64,000 nucleotides of DNA from Lineus longissimus (taxonomy: Eukaryota > Nemertea > Pilidiophora > Heteronemertea > Lineidae): NCBI RefSeq assembly GCF_910592395.1, contig NC_088309.1:15318599-15382598 (forward strand), given 5' to 3'. How positions within the stretch are numbered: position 1 is the stretch's first letter; each line of letters opens with the position of its first letter. The position numbers were made by a program, and so were the translations under genes. The notes beneath the pieces are model-generated. The model was not told the DNA's origin. It made no database searches and was given only the letters and a program-made list of their open reading frames with translations. Positions 33,404 to 44,978 of this stretch are shown here, piece by piece.

Positions 33404-34512
33404 CATGGGGCCATATGAATAAAAATTAGCATTTGTTTTCTCTACCGATTTTGAAGCATTTGCTTGTACTCGTATGAATAAAACCATAGCAAAAGCTCGG
33501 AAATTTAAGTCTTTGCTACAAGTCAAAGCGAACGCTTTTTAGCCTCTAGAGTTTGCTTCGAAAAAGAGGAAATGCTTGTCTTTATAGGAATAAAGCATAG
33601 CATATGATTTTTACTTGGAAGGAAATGCTTCGATTTTTCGTGGTTGCTTCTGAGGTGGCTAGAAAATTGAAGTAAGAGGTTTGTCATCTTCCGAATGGCT
33701 AATTTTATGCGTTTTGGTGACGAAAATTGTATTTGCCATGAAAGCCATGTCACGTAGATACATATCATTCACTGCATCGATTTTATGAGACCACGTGTAG
33801 CGGAGGTCATAGCATTTGACAATTTATTCGGAGGACACTCGAGATGGGGCTTTGAGCACGAAAGACCAAATGTTAAGTGCTACTTAGTAATCTGCGAGAA
33901 CTCAGGTTTCGACCGGCGAGGTGTAGGACAAGTTTTTCTATCAAAGTAATAATTCCAAAACAATTGCAAAGGGGCTCTCCCTTGGTAGTAGAGGCTCTAT
34001 GATGTATAACGAGAAAAATTATTAAACGGATACAGGACTTCCCCAGTTAGATGACAGATGAGTCGGATGATGATGAAGCGAGAGAGTGTGTCAACGAGGA
34101 CAGAACACTTAGCATTTTCGCCAACATCTTTTCATCGGGAGACCTCTTGACCCCCCATCCTCGAATACCAGGGTCAGTCGTGTGCCCCTCTCCCACACAC
34201 ATAACTCAAAAACTTGGTCATTTCTAGGTGACAAGTGAAAAGCTCTGAAGATCAGAATGCTTTACCCCCTTCTAACAAAACCAAAACCACAAGATGAAAT
34301 AGATTACCAGCACCGACCATTCATAAGAAATACGACATCGGGACTGACCTTCAAGCCTTTGCTAGAATATTTTTAGCAAAGCATCTGCAGTGAAAGGTCC
34401 ACATTATTCATACGAAAACATGTATAATCTTATACATTTAGCAAATACTGCCTCTACTAGGAGGATTTGCTTCCAAGGAAATGCTAGTTTTTATTCATAT
34501 GGCCCATGGTTA
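33404..34512. mobile_element. 1.1-kb MITE inserted in the PLE hammerhead region
   Basis: The inverted ends are GGGGCCATATGAATAAAAAT, TAGCATTT on the left and GCTAGTTTTTATTCATATGG, CCC on the right. Uninterrupted PLE tails at 15.15, 36.0 and 57.3 kb show the target between helix II and GAAAC. The right 130 bp of the same MITE (AGCATCTGCAG to the right end) recur at 44975-45105 beside PLE unit B. Interior: short repeated CTTTGCTAYAAGTC/GGAAATGCT words, no gene. Confidence 0.8.
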
Positions 34513-34539
34513 CTCACCATTTCATCAGAAGAAGTGATT

Positions 34540-35926
34540 CTCTTATTGACCGCTAGAGGTAGCGGCCAATGCGTGGTCCTATACGTGAGAAAGTTTGAAG
34601 GCCCCCTCGTCTCGGTTCATATTGGACGTTTTCAGGATCCATATCGCCTCCTTGACCCAACGGAGGAAGCCTTTGGACTCCTTGTCGATGACCCTGCTGT
34701 CCAACCAACTGATGGTGTAGTTGTTCTGAGCAACATGGTCCGTTATGGCCGACTTGTGGTATTCACCGAGTGATGTTTTCCTCTGGCTACGTGTGAATTA
34801 TCTATTGTCCGTGTTTTGGGTTACATCCGTTTGATGTTCTTTGATTTCCTTCCCGTCCCCCAATGCACCCCCTTGGAACAGTTCCCGCATGGTATCTGGT
34901 ATACGCACGGGCTTGTCTTTGGGGCGGACGAGGAGCTGCTACAATGCTTCTTCTCGCTGTGGACGCACCTGCCTGTTTCATGAAACGTGAAATAGGTTCC
35001 GTTACTCCTTGGATGTATGGAAGCACTATAGAGGTGGTCCTAGCGGTGGTGACCTGCTGTTCGGCCTTGGCTTTGTCGCACAGTGTCGCACTATTTCTCG
35101 ACCTTGACAAAGGCCCAAGATGGGCAGACACATTTACCAAGGGCGTTCTTGATTTGTACCTATTCTGTCTCTCGATCTGCTTGGTTCGAAACGATGTTGT
35201 CTTGCCGATCCATCATCGTTCTTACTACTGCAAGTTTGTGATCATGATGTCCTCCACTGCCCGGTTGGTTCTGTCCTTGAGTGTGGTATCATTGACTAGG
35301 CGTTCTCTGATGATATCGATGGCCTCGGGGATAGGGGTATTCGTGAAAAGTGACACAACATCGATCGAGATCAACATCTCGTCCTCCTCCAGTTTTAACG
35401 ACTGCAAATGCTTGTAGGGGTCCTTGGAGTTTTCGACATGGTTGTCCGTGTTGTCCACCAGCGGCCCGAGCGATCCGCCAAACTTCTTGACACATTGTAG
35501 GCTATTGACCCTGTGAAGTCCACGATCGGTCAGTAGGGGTTACCTAGTATTTCCCCTTGGATTCCGTGATCTTCTTTTCTGCTTTCAACCTTTGGAGTAC
35601 GGCAACGAGGGTTCTCTTGTACACGGCTGTGTGGTCTTTCTTCAACTTTTCGTTCGTTTTCTCATCGGTCAACGAAGCGTTCACCTCATAATCGTTCTTA
35701 CCTACGACTATGGTAGCTTTTCCTTTGTAAACCGGGAGGATAAGGATAGATGGTTCTTGTTTGAGTTATCTGATGGCACCTAATTCCTCTTTGCTGATGT
35801 TGGGCTTGGGTTGGGCGATTTAAGATAGCAGGCCACTTTAGATCTAAGACACTCAGCATCAGCATAATTTGTAAATGATTTGCATGCTTGTTCAGTCGCC
35901 ATCACGAACTGATCCACGGGGATCAT
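34540..35926 (-). pseudogene. PLE reverse transcriptase with GIY-YIG endonuclease, unit A (broken)
   Basis: From 35926 downward: the N-terminal MIPVDQF and ADKG-type blocks, with the shared TAA and Phe/Val changes. A short deletion follows after GGTTACC near 35545. Next come LEEDEMLISIDVVSLFTNTP (the first catalytic Asp, DVVSLFTN) with IPEAIDIIRERL, and loss of the YVDD region. Then come the linker (VLPYIQGVTEPISRFMKQAG) and the GIY-YIG C-terminal part near 34760-34600 (AITDHVAQNNYTISW, DSRVIDKESKGFLRWVKEAI, TSNMNRDEGAFKLS). Several frame changes. PLE proteins pair RT with this nuclease for insertion. Confidence 0.85.
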
Positions 35927-36033
35927 CAGAAGAAGTGATTCTCCTATTGACCGCATTGGCCGCTACCTCTAGCAGTCAATAAGAGAATCACTTCTTCTGA
36001 TGAAATGGTTTGAGTAACCTTGAAACGTCAAGG
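35923..36033 (+). ncRNA. Palindrome and hammerhead-like motif, copy 2
   Basis: The palindrome spans 35923-36003. The hammerhead blocks are CTGATGA 35997-36003, helix II AA(T)GGTT-TGAGT-AACCTT, GAAAC 36022-36026 and GTC 36027-36029, followed by AAGG. Only the bulged base of helix II differs from copy 1, which leaves the fold intact. Confidence 0.55.
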
Positions 36034-36274
36034 TATGTTTCATTAATTTACTGCTTCGTGCAAAGATAAACTTCATTCAGGCTATAACATACGAACAGAT
36101 GAATCTATGCAAGGATATTGAGTGTATTGAATATGAACTCCTCTATTTTTTATTTACTGTATCGTTCCTGCTGAGTACAATTCTGCATATGAGTAAATAT
36201 ACAAGAACATTCATTACCACAGAAGTATCAGTCAACACTTTTTTCTTTCACATTTGGTACGTTGGTAGTTCTAT

Positions 36275-36780
36275 TCAGTCTTCACCAAAGCAGCTCATGT
36301 GTTGCCATGCAACAGCTCCGGCATTTGACATGAAATAGTTTATAAACGTTTCTCTGACAACCACTGCATCTTTTTTCTGCCTGTGACCGACTCGCTCTAT
36401 TTCTTGCAAATATTCCATCATCAATGCGTTCAGTTTGGGCGTTGGGTTGTGGTGGTGGAGGGACAGGTGTTCCCCTTTTCCGCGGCATATCATGCAGAAC
36501 ACATGTTGCCTTCACCATCGCATCCACATTCTCCGGCTGAAGAGGAATTCTGCGGTGGTAGTGTTTCCATCGGTTGACAAGAATACCAAAGACATTCTCT
36601 GATATACGCCTAGCCCTAGATAAGCGATAGTTGAATATGCTTTGCTCAAATAGCTGGCGAACGAATTGATGGTATTCACCGTATTCTCCTGCCGCAGGTC
36701 GTGGAACCAGTAATCGTGCCTTCGATGTACATATGTAAGACGAGAATATCGTCAAAATCGGAATCTGAGTGTGAAGACAT
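36275..36780 (-). pseudogene. PIF/Harbinger transposase, internally deleted, copy 2
   Basis: Same structure as the copy at 15419-15933: SHSDSDFDDILVL start, YHQFVRQL joined to FEQSIFNYRLSRARRISENV, FGILVNRWKHYHRRIPLQ, VKATCVLHDM, and PPPQPNAQTE. It ends HMSCFGED. A small extra deletion is present near 36690. The shared internal deletion indicates copying of an already defective element. Confidence 0.8.
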
Positions 36781-36849
36781 GTCTCAATGGTCTGTACAAC
36801 ATGTCGAAATGAGCTCTATGCGACCTTGAAGTCAATCGCCAGAGATTAC

Positions 36850-38570
36850 GCTCTAGTGGGAACAGGTTACGAAATTCGGCGACCTGTCGTAGCGCAATAT
36901 CGCAGCGATTTTTGCAAAGCGACAAATCACGTCAGTGGGTTCAGGTCATGTTGCAGTGCCTTCTACGAAGCTTGCGCGGGTTGCCTTGTGGGTAAACAAC
37001 GTACTTCCCAAGCTTAGCTTTTCTGTTCCTGCCATCGGGTAAACCTCGACGTGCGATTTTGGACAACAACAATGTCTGTCCTCGGAATCTTTTGAACTGG
37101 CAGCGGAAAATTCCGTGTTGAATAATAAGCGCGCAGCAGAAAAGCCGAAGCCGAAGGCTTTTCTGCTAAGCGCTACTATGGTTAACGTGCATACGACGTA
37201 TCCAATGTATTAACAATGTTTCTCAAGTCCATGGATTCGTTTCAAATGGCTTAAATTTGACTTAAAATGGCCGCCAGAAGAGATAAACGCGCGAATGAAG
37301 CAACTCGACTATTCTGAGCTCCGAGAGAGAACCACACGATTATTCTCACTGTTTTTTAATTAAACTTCAATTTCTGGGGGGTTCGGGGGGGGGGGGGGTT
37401 TCCCCCCCGACATATAGTGTTTTGATTTTTGAGACTTTAGTAATAATATCCAAAAGACGCTTAAAATGGATATAATCCCGAATAATCAAGCAAAAACCGG
37501 GCAGGCGTTTCGAGAAAAAATTTTTTTGTTGAGATTTCAATAAACTTTTTGAACGAATTCCACATGGGCCGTGGTGGGATCCGAAGACACCTTAAGGAGG
37601 AATGTATGTTTTTATGGGGTACTATTGGTTTTGCAGGTCTTCTGTTTTTTTCTAACGAATAATCAATATTCGCTAGCAGGCTTTTTATGCTCCCAGGTAT
37701 GAAAAGGGTTCTATGTTCCTCAGGTTCTTTGTTCATCAGTCTGGTGATCCTCAAGAGTCAAGTGTCTTCCAGTCTCTTGGCCTGCAAAAACCCTTGCCAA
37801 CCACTTTTTTATGCATTAACCATTCGGCAACATGTTGGTGGGGGAAAAACCTGATCCCTGACCCCTTGAATTGGTTGCTCAGGTACGACCACAAGCAATT
37901 GTCTCAAGGAAGCCACCAGTACGACCTCTTGGCAGTCTTGCCAATATCATGCCAGTGAAAAGGAAGGGTAATGATGGTTGAGGGTTGCAGTAAGGGTACC
38001 ATCAAAGGAGTACCTCTTCCTCGCTCTGGGTTAAACGTGTCAAAGGACTGCACCATCATGAAGATTTGGGGGTTCCACTCGAGCGCCCCGGGATAAGCAG
38101 CTCGGAAGGACTTATTGAGAGGCCAATAGGGGGTTTGAGGGGCCTTACCCCAATGCACTGGCTAAAACATGTCAGAAGGACGAGGGTGGGGGGGGGGGGC
38201 TCTCCATGTCGACAGTTGCGCGAGTTCAATAGAGCTTGCACTTTACATTAGAACCTGCCAGAGTGCCAGAGTACGATAGTCTATTTCTTTGCCGGTTATT
38301 ATGATGATGGAGTCGAGTTACTGCTAAAGAGATACACGGCGAAAACTGTCTATCAAAAAAAAATGGCGGAAGGAACTATAGCAGGTTCCCATCCAGGGGG
38401 TTTGGGGGGTTTCCCCCAACCTAAAGGCGCTGCGCGCTTACTAGGGCACTGCACTGATAATATTAGCAAATGCTCACAAATGTCTGGAATGGACCGGCAA
38501 GTCCCAAGTTTAAATAAGTTACGACGCAGAGTAGCCGACTTTGGACATAAAAACGCCGAGTAAGTGTTCT
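36850..38570 (-). pseudogene. Decayed GON-gene exon, copy 2, split by an insertion
   Basis: The 3' part is at 36850-37123 (FRCQFKRFRGQ-type and AKS-like remnants, shorter than in the other decayed copies). The 5' part is at 38455-38570 (TRNLFKLGTCRSIP-type frame equals NLGLAGPFQTF in another frame). They are separated by the 1.3-kb insertion 37124-38450. Otherwise homologous to 15965-16400. Confidence 0.65.
37124..38450. mobile_element. 1.3-kb insertion with TAAGCGCGCAGC...GCTGCGCGCTTA ends
   Basis: Absent from the two sister copies at 16.27 and 58.5 kb. The ends are inverted over about 12-14 bp. Just inside the left end is a perfect 12-bp-stem hairpin (AGCAGAAAAGCC...GGCTTTTCTGCT, 37135-37167). 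Both inner ends carry G/C runs of the form GGGGGGTTT-CCCCC (37375-37410 and 38395-38418). No transposase. Superfamily unknown. Confidence 0.7.
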
Positions 38571-38589
38571 TCGTCACCGTGGATGACAC

Positions 38590-38905
38590 AGCGTGACCAA
38601 CATCCAAAACAGAAAGCCAGTAAACTGTTGAACATGAGCCGATGTGGCAGCCACACGTGAACCTGTTCAAGATTAAAATACCGGTAAAGTTGGTCAGAAA
38701 TGAGCCGCCTCCTACAAACCGGTCGTACATGTTGTTCATATTGCATACCATTACAATTTCAAACAACGGAATCACCCTGTTACATGAAAATGGCCAAAGA
38801 TGCCGTGTGAACTAGGTTGAAATCATCTTGACAAACAAGGCTCCGAGGTCGAAACGTCTCTTCAGCGATTTCTCAAGATGGCCTGGAGATTTCGCATGGA
38901 CTGTG
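38590..38905 (-). other. Conserved block U, copy 3
   Basis: The minus frame keeps MYDRFVGGGSFLTNFTGILI and LNRFTCGCHIGSCST open, then diverges (VYWLS). It is followed by family B repeat at 38925-39345. Confidence 0.45.
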
Positions 38906-38924
38906 TTAAAGCGCGGTTTTAGTC

Positions 38925-39345
38925 GCTGCAACCTGCGACTGAGCCATAACAACATGACGAGTGACGAGTGATAGCAATTTAACTAATCGCAGGTCGCATT
39001 CGAAGTCAGTCACGTTGTCATGTTTCAATCACAGGTCGTACTGACAAAAATCGCTCGTTTGCGCGCGCGTCACTGAAGCTGACGCTGGTTTAGGACTATA
39101 CTTTTCTATAACTCTGACTGCACGACTGATAAGTGAATCGAATGGGGAAGTGGCTATCCTTTGATGAAAGGCGAATATGGGGCCGAGAAGCTACAACTCG
39201 AGTCGAGGAGCACCGAGTGCGATACAAGAATTGCGTTCGTTTCAATCGACAGCGACAAAATAAATCGCGGACTATCGTCACTAAATTCTATGATTCACAC
39301 AATGGTGCGTTCCAATTAAATGAAATGAATACAGTAATTAAAGGA
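38925..39345. repeat. Dispersed repeat family B, copy 3
   Basis: Landmarks as at 16765-17345. It runs directly into family A at 39345, without the TA-flanked MITE seen in copy 1. Confidence 0.65.
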
Positions 39346-39810
39346 CCATTGGCATTATTAAGGGCAATATTACCCAGCAGTCGGATGCCCAGTCAGTCAC
39401 CTCCGATTCTACAAAAGTAGTTTCCACCAACAAACTGCACAGAAAAAGGAAAAATTCAAAATCTGTCTCAATTATCACGCTTTTCCGGTGTTGACTCCAA
39501 TTTGACCCGAGTTAGCTCTCCATGCGTCGACCTGTTCCACGTGGAACGATGCACTAGTAAGGTCGGTGTTTCCTGGAGCCGTTCATCTACCCTCTGACGT
39601 CTTTCCGACGTCACGCTAATGGCGCTTAGCTCGCAACTCACGTAGCGGGAAAACTCTTTAGCGCAAGGACTTGTGCGTACTAGAAATAACGAATTCCGCA
39701 TTTTGCTACTATCTAAGAGCTAAAACAAAATTGGAAAAGCATCAAACACGTTTAGAAAAATAATTTACTAATGAACCAGAGGAAGATAAAATAAAAAGCC
39801 GCCCATTCTT
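39345..39810. repeat. Dispersed repeat family A, copy 3 (internally shortened)
   Basis: Matches the start and end of 17815-18730 but lacks the 18120-18530 interior. It continues into the duplicated unique stretch 39810-41090, the counterpart of 18740-20160. Confidence 0.7.
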
Positions 39811-40329
39811 TTAACACATCAATGTGTGCTCTGACTCCTTAAATTTTACAGATCAGACGAGTTATTTTCCAGAGGCTGAACGATAGTAACGGAAAATGTA
39901 CATCCAAAGCCGAAGACATTGAAAAGATCAAGCTCCTCAGCCCCGGCCCCACCGCCACTGTACTGGCGTACCGGAGATGTACCTATATCAGTCACTTCAC
40001 GAACATTAGTTGACATAACTGGCTCCTGCCTATAGTATCCATTTAAACATGTAGAAATGAAGAAAAGAATGAGAACGATTCACCAGTCAAACTCGAGCAA
40101 ATCAATAATCTTCTAGTATATGAATGGAGACGGTGCGGCGATTACTTCGCTATGACACTTGAAATTCTTTTCAGTCGGTTTGTGCCAATAAAACATGTCT
40201 CTTCATAATAACTTTGTCACTAACGCTGGCGCTAACTTAACTTGGCGTTATCTCCTTCAGTTAAGCTCTAAGACTTAACGTCAAGTTCAGTTAACGTCAG
40301 CGTTAATGACAAAACAGGTTTTGAGCAAC

Positions 40330-40802
40330 TCGGCCCTGGTCACATTATACGATTCTCCACGTTGCGCCCCGACAGTCTCGTCATCCGGGCAGTCTTGAGT
40401 GTTAACACTATACGATTTTATCAGCCAACTGAAACAGGGATTTTCGCGCCAAAACTCAATGAGACGGTCTTCACGTTCATGGGTCCAAATGTCTGCCATG
40501 ATTACTGTAATCATGTGACGAAATTAAATATACTGATTGGCTATCGTGTCGCAACCCTTCCCAGACTTCATGACCCGATGATCGGGTCGCGTCGCGAGGA
40601 TGTTCGCACTATACATGACTGGCTATATATATACGACTCAGTCTCATGAAACTGGACCAATTCAGTCTTGTAATACTGCGTCATGCGACCGCTGACGACT
40701 GCCTACGACAGGTCGTAGAATTGTGCACATCATCCGACCCGATCGGCCGACAGAGTCTTTAGTAATCGCGTCGAGCTCGAGTCGTATAATGTGGCAAGGC
40801 CT
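40330..40802. mobile_element. MITE carrying a MADF-domain gene start, copy 2
   Basis: Duplicate of 19252-19712. Here the minus strand near 40503 retains an ATG before the MADF opening (ADIWTHEREDRLIEFWRENP). A 12-bp extra palindromic word GACCCGATGATCGGGTCG lies at 40571. Confidence 0.65.
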
Positions 40803-41954
40803 TAACGCTGGCGCAATCAAACCAATGAACCCATGTTCGACCAGCGAACGATCCGGCAGTCGGTCGACGAGCAGTCAGTAATCTGCAGGTGCCGATCTAT
40901 ACGCTCGCAAGATGTCTTCTTGGTGGCCATTATGGATTTCACAATGTATGTGATTATACATGTGTATTACTAATATTATCATCCCTTCTATAAAGGCTAA
41001 TCAGAACCAGCCTCGTTCGGTAGAATCAAATATATATTCTCATGAAGACTCGATCATCGTCTCTGACTGAAAGAACCATAACGAAGACACGCTGATAACT
41101 GGGTCGGTGACCTATAAAAGAAGGGCATGGACAGGTGCGAGATTTTGCGCCATCCTCCGTCCCGCTCACCCGTCTTACGATTCATGTCTGTATCGTCTCC
41201 CATCCTGACAAAGAAGTGTTGTCTATATATCTCAACTCATTTTGAAGATATCTAAATCGATGAGATGTAAAACCTCGGTGGTCGAGATAGGTATGATGTC
41301 CCTGCATACAACCATCAAAACAGACAGCTATTTTAGGAAAGAATCAAGTAGACGTTGCCTTTATGTTTCCATTTTTTATTATTTTTCGATGGTCTCGGAA
41401 ACAAATAGCATTCTCTTCCTCTTTTTTTCCAGTTATCCAGTCATCTGCCTTCCTCCTCAGATTCATGTGCTTGGCAGATCTGACTTTTCCACGGGAAGAC
41501 TTGCATTGTCCTTTCCATTTTGTCTGCAATTAAAGGAGCGCATTTTGTAAGGTTAGACACACAAGGGTCAGACCGCGTGCAATAAAGTTCCCTTTAAAAG
41601 GAGCTCCTCACCTTGGCCCAGAGGATGCTATTGAAGCTCATATCACCATACTTTTCTCTGCTCCAGCCTAAAGAAATTTCCATGATTCATCCAAAATTAA
41701 CAGTGTCGAAATAAAAGAATCCAATCCCACACTACACCACAGATCACTAATATATACATGCCATCATCTGCATGTGTAATGGATACGTAGTATTTTTGGT
41801 TTAAAGGTAGGAAATTGACTTATTGGGATAAAATGGGTGGAGGGGGGGGGGGGTAGTATACCATGCATATTTTACTTCAGAGGGGGACTAGTTGGTCTTC
41901 GGGAGACTAATATGCACAGTCAGGGGACTTCGTCGTGTTTGATTTAGCAATAAA

Positions 41955-42520
41955 TGTATTCCTCGTACAACGAATCAATAGTTCCAATGTTCTGTGAGAT
42001 AACATCAGGCACGTAGAAATAAGAGCCCCCCCCCCCTCGACTGACAAACACACACCCACTGACAACACCCATAAAATAATGGAAGGTATTCCAGTGTACA
42101 TTTATGCAATCTCGGTTACATAATTTGCAACAAGAATACAAAGTCAACGCAAACGATTTTATCAAAACTCAAACTGTTTTGCATAGTGAGAATACTATAT
42201 TATATCATGGCACACCGCAGTACTATCTACCTGTTCGCTGAAAATTGGAAAAGTTTCAGAAATTTTAGAAACATTCCTGAGATGGGACGGTCAGCCATAT
42301 GGTATTACGTGTATTGCTCAACAACGCATGTTCATCTTTCGCGATGACTTTGATATCTTGTTGCAAATGTGGTAACCGAGATCGCATAAATGTACACTGG
42401 AATACCTTCCATTCTTTTACGCGTGGTGTCAGTGGGGGAGTGTTTGTCAGTCTTGGGATGTTGAGCTCTTATTTCCACGTGCCTGTGGTGAGATAGGAGA
42501 GACCCCTGTCGGCGAGATCG
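41955..42520. mobile_element. Foldback element, copy 2
   Basis: Duplicate of 21020-21620 with the same inverted arms (GGAAGGTATTCCAGTGTACA versus TGTACACTGGAATACCTTCC). The C-run is shorter (near 42026). A G-run lies near 41833-41846 just outside. Confidence 0.75.
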
Positions 42521-42539
42521 TGTAATTCAAGCCGCCCTA

Positions 42540-44351
42540 CCTGGCTCATGCCGGGAAGATGATAGCAGTCACCGTAAAGACAATTCGAACAGTCCATGAT
42601 ATGCACCTTAAAAAGATGTTAACAAAGTGCGCCCTCTATGTACAAATCAGCTTAGCTCACAAACAGGCATGTACAGCGTGTATCCCGGTGCAATCTGCTC
42701 TTTGATTTTAACTTTTGGACGAATTGATTGTCTTTCCTTCCTTCAGAAGAAATTTCAAACCTACCTTGGAACTCACTTTAAGACCAGTTCCACGTAAGTC
42801 GATTTTGAAGTCTCCGTTCCACATTGGGTAGGATGAGGCCGCCATTCCATATGCAGGCAACATTCTTTCATGGCTGGAAAACCGTTCTATTTTGAAAAAA
42901 TGGGTTTCTTGCCGTTTCGTATGACTTTTATCTACACACATGAAAGAAAATATGACAATAAAGATTATGGCTCCGGTTCAGCTGCATTGCACCGGTAAGG
43001 AAGTAGAAAATAGGACATATAGGGCATTACAGACTTCTACATCGGGCTTATCTTATAGAGCATACAAGATCATTCCCCTTCCCGACTAGTGGCCGGTCAA
43101 TCTCCAACAGCCTCTCAGTCCTGAACTCCGGCGCTCAAGTGTTAACAAAATGAGAAAAATCGCACTTTTTGACATAACCAACCACACTAATGGAGCGAAT
43201 TCATTTCACACCCTCTAAGAAAACGACACACATGACACATCCGACTGCGAAGTCGTGTAGAGCTGATATTAAAATGGATGGTTTATTGACGGTTGGCGTT
43301 GCAGATGTCAGTTTTTCACTCATTAATCGATAACGGAAGCAAACCAGCGCATACTTTCCCATCATTTGATACCCGGATTTGGATCTTTTTAAATGTGACC
43401 TTGGTGCCGAAGTCCCATGTCCCGCCATGAATGGTCTTTTGACGGTTGGCGTTGCAGATGTCAGTTTTTCACTCATTAATCGATAACGGAAGCAAACCAG
43501 CGCATACTTTCCCATCATTTGATACCCGGATTTGGATCTTTTTAAATGTGACCTTGGTGCCGAAGTCCCATGTCCCGCCATGAATGGTCTGTTGACGGTT
43601 GGCGTTACAGATGTCAATTTTTCACTCATTAATAAATAACGGAAGCAAACCAACGCATACTTTCCCATCATTTGATACCCGGATTTAGATCTTTTTAAAT
43701 GTGACCTTGGTGCCGAAGTTCCATGTCCCGCCATTGTGATGACGCTTCTCGAACTCTGACCAGTTTTTTTTTTAATGTAACGAATGTCCTGAGCTTAGAA
43801 CAATAGACATTCAATAGTTTACCCCAGCTTCCCAGCGGATAAATAACGTTGTTCCCGGTCTTCCATTTGCGTTTAGATCTACTGATATCTTTGCATGATT
43901 TTGGCAACTTGAATCCGCGAAATGTGTAAGGGTTGCAGTGCCTTCTACGAGGCTTCTGTGGGTTGCCCTGTGGGTAAACTACGTAGTTCCCGAGCACAGC
44001 TTTTTTGTTCCTCTTTCGAATATCTTCACACGGCTTCGGCAACTCCTGAAGCCCATTCGGGCGGTAAACATTGCATCTTCGATCTCGACGTGTGATTTCG
44101 GACAACGATTTCGGCCCTCGGTATCTTTTGAACTCGCAGCGGAAAATTCCGTATTGAATATAGCAAATGCTCACGAATGTCTTCAATGGGCCGGCAAGTC
44201 CCAAGTTTAGATAAGTTACGGCGCAGAGTAGGCGACTTCGGACATAAAAGCGCTGATGTTCTTTGTCGTCGTGGTGGAGGCGTATGCGATGCCCAAGGCA
44301 TGCAAGGCCAAAGCCAGGTAAAGGAGGGTAACCAACTGCTCCGATCGCCAT
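42540..44351 (-). pseudogene. GON-domain gene, copy 2 (frameshifted)
   Basis: Counterpart of 21558-23154. The ATG is at 44351, and the first about 180 residues are nearly identical (both PKSC repeats kept; second Cys-side Ser to Pro in repeat 1). Around 43760-43800 a short deletion and a longer A-run shift the frame inside the GON domain (NVYCSKLRTFVTLKKK). Exon 2 (42931-42765) is 167 nt instead of 168, another shift. Exon 3 (from 42606) encodes DCSNCLYGDCYHLPG and now meets a GTAGGG donor-like site. Splice signals remain, but as read the product is truncated. It could be a recent pseudogene. Confidence 0.75.
43276..43734 (-). repeat. Exact 153-bp tandem triplication at the end of GON exon 1, copy 2
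   Basis: The word CCCGCCAT recurs with ends at 43428, 43581 and 43734, exactly 153 bp (51 codons) apart. The units are 95% or more identical. Each contains the GGGAAAGTATGC splice donor. The corresponding region of copy 1 (22370-22523) is single, so the expansion followed duplication. Confidence 0.9.
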
Positions 44352-44639
44352 CACGAATTATTCAAATATTTAAAAGCTTGATCCGAAAGTGATCTGACAA
44401 AAATCGAAATCAGAGCCGACGGCCACTGCAAAATATTTAAATTCACTCCAGACAACATCAGTGCTGAAAGATACCACAGCATGCAAAAGTGTCATCTTTG
44501 GCACTTGGCGTTCAAAATTTGTCGGAAAGAACCGGTAAAATAGAAACTAATCAGATTTAAAGAGAGTACTCTTGACAAACACCAATCCATAATCTTTGGG
44601 CGGTGTGCAGCCGTCTGATCGGGTGGTTAGTCTGGATGA

Positions 44640-44978
44640 CACAGCGTGAACAACATCCAAAAGAGAAAGCCGGTGACCTGTTGAACATGCGGCGATGTAA
44701 CAGCCACACGTGAACCTGTTCAAGGTTAAAATACCGGTAAAGTTGGTCAGAAATGAGCCGCCTCCTACAAACCGGTCGTACATCTTGTGCATATTGCATA
44801 CCATTACAATTTCCAACAACGGAATCACCCTGTTACATGAAAATGGCCAAAGATGCCGTGTGAATGGTTGGCAGAACAAAATTGAAATCATCTTGACCAA
44901 CAAGGCTCCGAGGTCGAAACGTCTCTTCAACGATTTCTCAAGATGTCCTAGAGATTTCGCATGGACAGTGTTAAGCAC
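44640..44978 (-). other. Conserved block U, copy 4
   Basis: About 95% identical to 23395-23775, with an inserted stretch near 44600-44640. It ends abruptly at 44975, where the MITE/PLE unit B sequence begins. Confidence 0.45.

Larger units (their letters stand above)
33350..36074 (-). mobile_element. Penelope-like element unit A, bounded by inverted tails
   Basis: The left boundary reads AATAAAGTTTATCTTTGCAC and the right boundary is its inverted copy (GTGCAAAGATAAACTT at 36056-36074). Between them on the minus strand, from right to left, lie the palindrome and hammerhead motif (35923-36033), the RT-GIY-YIG frame (35926-34540) and a second tail. The second tail is split by a MITE at 33404-34512: CTGATGAAATGGT..GAGTAACC at its right side, GAAACGTCAAGC at its left. 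The element therefore ends in tails of opposite orientation on its two sides, and each tail carries the hammerhead blocks. Confidence 0.75.

Noticed and set aside
34863-35417. 184-codon plus frame with hydrophobic stretches
   Set aside because: Antisense shadow of the PLE reverse-transcriptase frame on the minus strand.
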